Of a DNA stretch of 64,000 nt, positions 59,320 through 64,000 are shown one piece after another (within the stretch, counting starts at the first letter, position 1; each line of letters starts with the position of its first letter). Under the pieces are notes generated by a model. It had not been told where the DNA came from, did no database searches, and was given only the letters and a program-made list of their open reading frames with translations. Source of the stretch: Frigoribacterium sp. JB110 (lineage in GTDB: Bacteria; Actinomycetota; Actinomycetes; Actinomycetales; Microbacteriaceae). The position numbers and the translations under genes are program-made. The stretch covers positions 496,001 through 560,000 of the forward strand of contig NZ_FUIA01000019.1 of NCBI RefSeq assembly GCF_900163665.1. The letters run 5' to 3'.

Positions 59320-61059
59320 ATGAGTGAGAGTAAAGGTGCTCCGGCAGACTCGACGACCAGCACCAGCGGCGTGCCCGACATCAAACCGCGCTCGCGCGAC
59401 GTCACGGACGGGATCGAGCGGACCGCGGCGCGCGGGATGCTCCGAGCCGTCGGCATGGGCGACGACGACTGGGACAAGCCGCAGATCGGCGTCGGCTCGT
59501 CGTGGAACGAGATCACGCCGTGCAACCTGTCGCTGGACCGTCTTGCCCAGGGCGTCAAGGAGGGCGTGCATGAGGCGAGCGGCTACCCGTTGCAGTTCGG
59601 CACGATCTCTGTGTCCGACGGCATCTCGATGGGGCACGAGGGCATGCACTTCTCACTGGTCTCACGCGAGGTGATCACCGACTCCGTGGAGACCGTGATG
59701 AGCGCCGAGCGCATGGACGGTTCCGTGCTGCTGGCCGGCTGTGACAAGTCGATCCCCGGCATGCTGATGGCGGCCGCCAGGCTCGACCTGGCGAACGTGT
59801 TCCTGTACAACGGCTCGATCATGCCCGGATACGCCAAGATGTCCGACGGCACCGAGCGCGAAGTCACCATCATCGACGCCTTCGAGGCCGTCGGCGCCTG
59901 CCGCGCCGGCCGCATGTCGATGGAGGACCTGACCAGCATCGAGAAGGCCATCTGCCCTGGCGAAGGCGCCTGCGGCGGCATGTACACGGCCAACACCATG
60001 GCCTCCGCCGCCGAGGCCATGGGCATGTCGCTGCCGGGCTCAGCCGCCCCGCCGGCGATCCACAAGGCCCGCGACGAGTTCGCCGTCGAATCGGGCAAGG
60101 CGGTTGTCGGAATGCTCCGCCGCGGTCACACGGCCCGCGACATCATGACGAAGGAAGCCTTCGAGAACGCCATCGCCGTTGTGATGGCGTTCGGCGGCTC
60201 CACCAACGCTGTCCTGCACCTGATGGCGATCGCCCACGAAGCCGAGGTCGACCTGCAGCTGGCCGACTTCGACCGAATCGGCAACAAGGTGCCGCATCTG
60301 GGCGACCTCAAGCCGTTCGGCCGGTATGTGATGAACGACGTGTTCAAGATCGGCGGGGTGCCGGTCGTGATGAAGGCGCTGCTGGATGCCGGACTGCTGC
60401 ACGGCGACTGCCTCACCGTCACCGGGAAGACCGTCGCCGAGAACCTGGCGGACGTCCGCCCGCCGGATCCCGACGGCAAGATCCTGCACGCTGTGAACAA
60501 CCCGATCCACCCCACCGGTGGAATCACGATCCTGCACGGTTCGCTCGCTCCAGGCGGCGCCGTCGTCAAGACCGCCGGCTTCGACTCGGCGGTCTTCGAG
60601 GGCACCGCCCGCGTGTTCGATCAGGAGCAGCCGGCCATGGCCGCCGTGCTGGACGGCGAGATCAACGCCGGCGACGTCATCGTCATCCGGTACGAAGGTC
60701 CCAAGGGCGGGCCGGGCATGCGCGAGATGCTGGCCATCACGGGCGCCATCAAGGGCGCAGGCCTCGGTGCCGACGTGCTGCTGCTCACCGATGGACGCTT
60801 CTCCGGCGGCACGACGGGCCTGTGCATCGGGCACGTGGCGCCGGAAGCCGTCGACGGCGGGCCCATCGCCTTCGTCCGCGACGGAGACATCATCCGTGTC
60901 GACGTGGAGAATCGGACCCTCGACCTGCAGGTCGACGAAGCCGAACTCGTCGCTCGCGCCGAGGGCTGGGAGCCGCTGCCACCGCGCTACACCAGGGGCG
61001 TGCTGGCGAAGTACCGCAAGCTCGTGCAGTCGGCGTCCGTCGGCGCCGTCTGCGGCTGA
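59320..61059 (+). CDS. ilvD: Dihydroxy-acid dehydratase
   Basis: This Fe-S dehydratase makes the 2-keto acids of valine, leucine and isoleucine synthesis. The 579-residue protein has [12 protein letters not shown] (about residues 143-154; cluster Cys), [14 protein letters not shown] (second cluster Cys), the cluster Cys in the [15 protein letters not shown] region, and [22 protein letters not shown] near the end. The ATG at 59320 suits the leaderless promoter; an upstream start would add 37 non-homologous residues. No other ilv gene is adjacent. Confidence 0.96.
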   Translation: MSESKGAPADSTTSTSGVPDIKPRSRDVTDGIERTAARGMLRAVGMGDDDWDKPQIGVGSSWNEITPCNLSLDRLAQGVKEGVHEASGYPLQFGTISVSDGISMGHEGMHFSLVSREVITDSVETVMSAERMDGSVLLAGCDKSIPGMLMAAARLDLANVFLYNGSIMPGYAKMSDGTEREVTIIDAFEAVGACRAGRMSMEDLTSIEKAICPGEGACGGMYTANTMASAAEAMGMSLPGSAAPPAIHKARDEFAVESGKAVVGMLRRGHTARDIMTKEAFENAIAVVMAFGGSTNAVLHLMAIAHEAEVDLQLADFDRIGNKVPHLGDLKPFGRYVMNDVFKIGGVPVVMKALLDAGLLHGDCLTVTGKTVAENLADVRPPDPDGKILHAVNNPIHPTGGITILHGSLAPGGAVVKTAGFDSAVFEGTARVFDQEQPAMAAVLDGEINAGDVIVIRYEGPKGGPGMREMLAITGAIKGAGLGADVLLLTDGRFSGGTTGLCIGHVAPEAVDGGPIAFVRDGDIIRVDVENRTLDLQVDEAELVARAEGWEPLPPRYTRGVLAKYRKLVQSASVGAVCG

Positions 61060-61125
61060 CGCCGCACCGCCCGGGCGGGCACGAGCCCGTCGCACGTGCC
61101 CTTCCTGAGCTCGTCCGACGTCATC

Positions 61126-62058
61126 TCACGAACGGTCACCGTTCGAGGCGGCAAGCACCACTTCGGCGACGCGTGCGACGATCTCGTCCTCGTAGGCGGC
61201 ATCCGGGTCGTTCTTCTCCGTCAGGATCGTCACGATGATCGGATCACGTCCAGGGGCAGTGACGACGGCGATGTCGTTTCGCATCGCGCCTGCGCCGCCG
61301 GACTTGTCCGCCACGGCCCAGTCCGCCGGCGCCCCGGCACGGATGAGTGCGTCTCCTGTGGCGTTCCCGCTCATCCACTCGAGCAGCGTGGCGCGATCGG
61401 CCGGTTCGAGATGCTCCGGCCGCAGCAGTGCGGACAGATCCGCGGTGAAGGCAGCGGGAGTGGTCGTGTTGCCCGTGTCCCCGGGAACAACCTCGTTGAG
61501 CTCGGGTTCGACGTCCGACACATCGGTGGTGCTGTCGCCGAGGCGCTTTAACCCTGCCTGCATTCCCTCGACACCCCCGATGCGGTCGAGGATGAGGTTC
61601 GTCGCCGCGTTGTCGCTGTCGCGCAGGGCGGCCTCGGCGAGCTGCGCCAGCGTGAGCCCGTCCGCCACGTGCTCAGCCGTGATCGGCGAGTATCCGGCGT
61701 CTGCCACGGTCTCCTCGGTCCAGGTGACGAGTTCGTCGCGCTGTTCAGGCGCCACCTGGCGGAGCATCTCGGCGACGGCGAAGACCTTGAGAGTGGAGGC
61801 GAAGCCGAAGCGCTCCTCCGACCGGTAGTCGATCGTCGCACCGGTTCCGGTGTCGAGCACGCTCACACCCACACGGGCGTGGAACTCCTCCTCGATCGGC
61901 GCGAGCTCCTCATCGACCACGATCACCTGTGGCGGCGCGCTCTCCTGAGACGGACTCGACGTCGGTGCCGGAGCGTCAGGGACGGATGCGCCGCAGCCTG
62001 CGAGAAACGGAAGTGCGACGGCCGACACGAGCAGGAGAAGGCGAGTTCGAGAGCGCAT
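61126..62058 (-). CDS. Class A beta-lactamase, lipoprotein form
   Basis: The 310-residue protein has a lipoprotein signal with FLAGC (lipidated Cys22), a Pro/Ser-rich spacer, and all class A active-site motifs: FASTLKVFAV (Ser and Lys), DSDNAATNLI (SDN), EPELNEVVPGD (the Glu166 region) and DKSGGAGAMRND (KSG in place of KTG). It hydrolyses beta-lactams outside the cell membrane. AAGGCACG precedes the ATG; a start 31 codons upstream would hide the signal peptide. It is convergent with ilvD and probably chromosomal and native, since base use matches its neighbours. Confidence 0.93.
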   Translation of the reverse strand: MRSRTRLLLLVSAVALPFLAGCGASVPDAPAPTSSPSQESAPPQVIVVDEELAPIEEEFHARVGVSVLDTGTGATIDYRSEERFGFASTLKVFAVAEMLRQVAPEQRDELVTWTEETVADAGYSPITAEHVADGLTLAQLAEAALRDSDNAATNLILDRIGGVEGMQAGLKRLGDSTTDVSDVEPELNEVVPGDTGNTTTPAAFTADLSALLRPEHLEPADRATLLEWMSGNATGDALIRAGAPADWAVADKSGGAGAMRNDIAVVTAPGRDPIIVTILTEKNDPDAAYEDEIVARVAEVVLAASNGDRS

Positions 62059-62160
62059 GAGTTCGTGCCTTTCCTTCGAGACCAGCTCAGTTCGGCGATG
62101 AACGGTGCGCCCGCCGCGACGTCCGAGGGATCTTCGGCACGCGCTGCGCACGACCGCGGT

Positions 62161-62574
62161 TCAGCTCGCGCGGCGCAGTGCGACCACGGGGATGACGCGG
62201 CTCGTCTTGCGCTGGTACGCGGCGAAGCCGTCGCTGAACGCTTCGAACCGGCGCCACGCGCTGTCGCGCTCCTCGCCGGTGAGCACCTCGGCGGTGACGC
62301 GCACCGTGCCCTCATCCGGGTCCTCGATCTCGACCTCGGGATGGGCGATGAGGTTGTGGAACCAGGCCGGGTGCTCCGGAGCGCCGCCCTTGGAAGCGGC
62401 GATCAGCCACACCCCCTTCTCGGGGCGCATGGCCGCGAGAGGACTCACGCGCTTCGTTGCGCTCTTCGCTCCGAGGTGGTGCAGCAGCACGAGGCCGCGC
62501 CCGAATCCCATGGTCTGCACCGTGCCTTCGTTCGCACGGAACTCGTCGATGATGCTCTGGTTCCAGTCCGCCAC
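62161..62574 (-). CDS. DDN-type F420-dependent nitroreductase family protein
   Basis: The 137-residue protein has the split-barrel fold of deazaflavin-dependent nitroreductases: GRGLVLLHHLGAKSATKRVSPLAAM, VWLIAASKGGAPEHPAWFHNLIAHPEVEIE and a final WRRFEAFSDGFAAYQRKTSRVIPVVAL. Family members use F420H2 or FMN to reduce quinones and nitroaromatics. The GTG start is six bases after CAGGAT (leaderless). It sits about 100 bases upstream of the beta-lactamase gene on the same strand. Confidence 0.88.
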   Translation of the reverse strand: MADWNQSIIDEFRANEGTVQTMGFGRGLVLLHHLGAKSATKRVSPLAAMRPEKGVWLIAASKGGAPEHPAWFHNLIAHPEVEIEDPDEGTVRVTAEVLTGEERDSAWRRFEAFSDGFAAYQRKTSRVIPVVALRRAS

Positions 62575-62683
62575 GGGTTCATCCTGCCACCGGTGCCGGT
62601 GGTGGTGGGCCGCCGGGCTCTCCTGCAGGGGTCGCGGCCGTGTGAGGTCTGATCACGCTCACGTCATGACGATGGAGGTGTCC

Positions 62684-62713
62684 GTGCAGGGCGGCGCACG
62701 AGCCGCCCTGCAC
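62684..62713. terminator. Perfect 12-base hairpin between nitroreductase and TetR genes
   Basis: GTGCAGGGCGGC (62684-62695) pairs with GCCGCCCTGCAC (62702-62713), six-base loop, 44 bases after the TetR stop on the minus strand. Confidence 0.6.
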
Positions 62714-62756
62714 TCGACGAACTGACCGAGACGCGGCACAGAAAGCGTCGCCGACG

Positions 62757-63323
62757 TCAGCGGATTCTCACGCCGTCGGTCAGGTGGGAGATGAGACGCC
62801 GCGCCTGCGGGAGAGCGGTGCCTTCTCGTGCGGCGATGCTCACGGCGCCGAGTGCGACCAGGATGAGCACGATGTCGTCAGGACCGAAGTCCGGTCGAAC
62901 GGTCCCATCCTCCCGGAGCCGTCGGGCGAGGGTGCCGAGATCCGCCATCGCGCGGGTGCGGAACTGTTCGTAGATCGGAATCGAGCTTCGGCGATCCGCT
63001 ATCGCCTGCGCGAGGCCCGGACTCTCGATCTCGAGCATCACGACCGCTTCGAGTGAGCGGATGAACCCGCGCCACGGATCGGCGTCCGATACCGTGTCGT
63101 CGAGGATGGCGATGCGGTGCCGGATCTGCTCGCCGAACGTCGCCGCCAGCAGATCCTCCCGGGTCGGGAAGTGGCGGTAGAGCGTCGCGGTTCCCAGACC
63201 GGCGATCCGCGCGATCGTCGAGACCGGCACGTCCGCACCGTGCTCGGCGATGGCCTGACGAGCGGCGTCCAGAATCCCCGTCCGGTTGCGCGTGGCATCC
63301 TTGCGGTTCGACCGTCCGGTCAT
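62757..63323 (-). CDS. TetR-family transcriptional repressor
   Basis: The 188-residue protein has the TetR DNA-binding domain (ILDAARQAIAEHGADVPVS then TIARIAGLGTATLYRHFPTREDLL, about residues 19-62) and a C-terminal ligand domain. It is divergent from the quinone-oxidoreductase-like gene with 93 bases between, so it probably represses that gene and itself. The ATG at 63323 follows GGGAAGACG; an upstream start would overlap the neighbour's promoter. Confidence 0.91.
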   Translation of the reverse strand: MTGRSNRKDATRNRTGILDAARQAIAEHGADVPVSTIARIAGLGTATLYRHFPTREDLLAATFGEQIRHRIAILDDTVSDADPWRGFIRSLEAVVMLEIESPGLAQAIADRRSSIPIYEQFRTRAMADLGTLARRLREDGTVRPDFGPDDIVLILVALGAVSIAAREGTALPQARRLISHLTDGVRIR

Positions 63324-63403
63324 CGTCTTCCCAATCCGAGAGATCGTCGAACCGGTCTGTCTCGCTTCGACCCGATGCGGCCAGCGGCGCCCGTTCTGCT
63401 CCA

Positions 63404-63416
63404 TAGCCTAAGCACC
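63404..63416 (+). promoter_or_regulatory. -10 element for leaderless oxidoreductase transcript
   Basis: TAGCCT at 63404-63409, seven bases before the ATG at 63417, in the region shared with the divergent TetR gene. Confidence 0.55.
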
Positions 63417-64000
63417 ATGGGCAAGATGACGCTGGCGGCGATGTTCGACGGATACGGCGCACCCGAAGTGCTGCGCGTGGCGCGCGTCGACCGTCCGGAG
63501 CCCGGACCGACCGACGTGCTGGTTCGGGTCGAGGCTTCCTCTGTCAACGGCGGCGAAGTCATCGCGCGCCAGGGGAAGCTGCGGCTGCTCACCGGCAGGA
63601 AGTTCCCGCAGCGCGTCGGCATCGACTTGGTCGGCGAGATCACCGAGGTCGGAGCGGGCGTCACCGATCTCGCGATCGGCGACCGCGTCTGGGGTGCCGT
63701 GGACGAACGCGGCAGTCGTGGCGCCGCCGCCGAGTACGTGCTCGCACCCGCAGCGAACGTCTCGATCGCGCCGCCATCGCTCACCTCCGTCGAGGCTGCG
63801 TCGCTCCTCTCCGGCGGCAACACGTCTCTCGTGGCCCTGCGGGAGACTGTTCGACTGCAGCCAGGGGAGCGCCTGCTCGTGCGCGGAGCCGCCGGCGGCG
63901 TGGGCGCGGTGGGCGTGCAGATCGGCAGAATGCTCGGCGTGCACGTCACTGCGCTCGCAAGTCCGGCCACCTTCGACTTCGTACGAGGACTGGGCGCGGA
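63417..64000 (+). CDS. Zinc-independent quinone oxidoreductase-like MDR protein, 3' part outside window
   Basis: The visible 194 codons encode the N-terminal catalytic domain and the start of the nucleotide domain of a medium-chain dehydrogenase: MTLAAMFDGYGAPEVLRV, VNGGEVIARQGKLRL, GIDLVGEITEVGAGVTDLAIGDRVWG, and the NADPH-binding LVRGAAGGVGAVGVQIGRML. No zinc-ligand Cys or His set is visible, which fits quinone oxidoreductases. Leaderless start; divergent from a TetR regulator. The gene runs off the right end. Confidence 0.88.
   Translation, partial: MGKMTLAAMFDGYGAPEVLRVARVDRPEPGPTDVLVRVEASSVNGGEVIARQGKLRLLTGRKFPQRVGIDLVGEITEVGAGVTDLAIGDRVWGAVDERGSRGAAAEYVLAPAANVSIAPPSLTSVEAASLLSGGNTSLVALRETVRLQPGERLLVRGAAGGVGAVGVQIGRMLGVHVTALASPATFDFVRGLGA

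Overview
The window comes from a very GC-rich actinobacterial chromosome, most likely Microbacterium or a close relative in the Microbacteriaceae. This rests on base composition, frequent GTG starts, the gene order, and many genes whose start codon lies 5-7 bases after a -10 hexamer (leaderless transcripts). No rRNA, CRISPR array, insertion sequence or prophage was found. There is one tRNA-like sequence that folds poorly.

Bases 1-12,000 hold the left flank of the division and cell-wall cluster, on the minus strand (ftsL-like, rsmH, mraZ with its phased operator repeats). A block follows whose members and approximate order match M. tuberculosis Rv2163c-Rv2187: polyprenyl diphosphate synthase, Rv2175c-like DNA-binding protein, LysM hydrolase, PknL-like PASTA kinase, class II DAHP synthase, acyltransferase and FadD-type acyl-CoA ligase. 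Bases 11,900-18,200 carry peptide deformylase coupled to an EspI-like ATPase with a very long acidic N-terminus, and pyruvate carboxylase. Bases 18,300-23,700 carry a ParA, the garA-ftsR-merR regulatory block, a CopC-like protein and dihydrolipoyl dehydrogenase.

Bases 23,700-31,200 are all minus strand: CYTH protein, YihY membrane protein, a short prepilin peptidase, smpB, an exported protein of unknown function, ftsX, ftsE and a sugar transporter. Bases 31,300-46,200 are a mixed housekeeping and regulatory stretch: LOG-like protein, GNAT, a two-component system divergent from an ABC exporter, a DUF222/HNH protein, aminopeptidase N, flavin reductase, CobW GTPase and glucose-6-phosphate isomerase.

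The most distinctive region is 46,200-56,800. A cell-surface operon encodes a secreted von Willebrand A protein, three short exported proteins with SipW-type alternate signal peptides, a dedicated SipW-like signal peptidase and an LAVTG-anchored protein. It is flanked by a divergent uncharacterised 623-residue protein (GGCT-like N-terminus, two C-terminal membrane helices) and a convergent large LuxR-family ATPase regulator. This resembles a TasA/SipW matrix-fibre or pilus system. The right end (57,000-64,000) holds a BCCT osmolyte transporter, ilvD, a lipoprotein class A beta-lactamase, a DDN-type nitroreductase, a TetR regulator and the start of a quinone-oxidoreductase-like gene.

Several intergenic hairpin families recur: perfect stems without a T-tract at convergent gene ends, two nested palindromes, and a dispersed hairpin element in about five copies.
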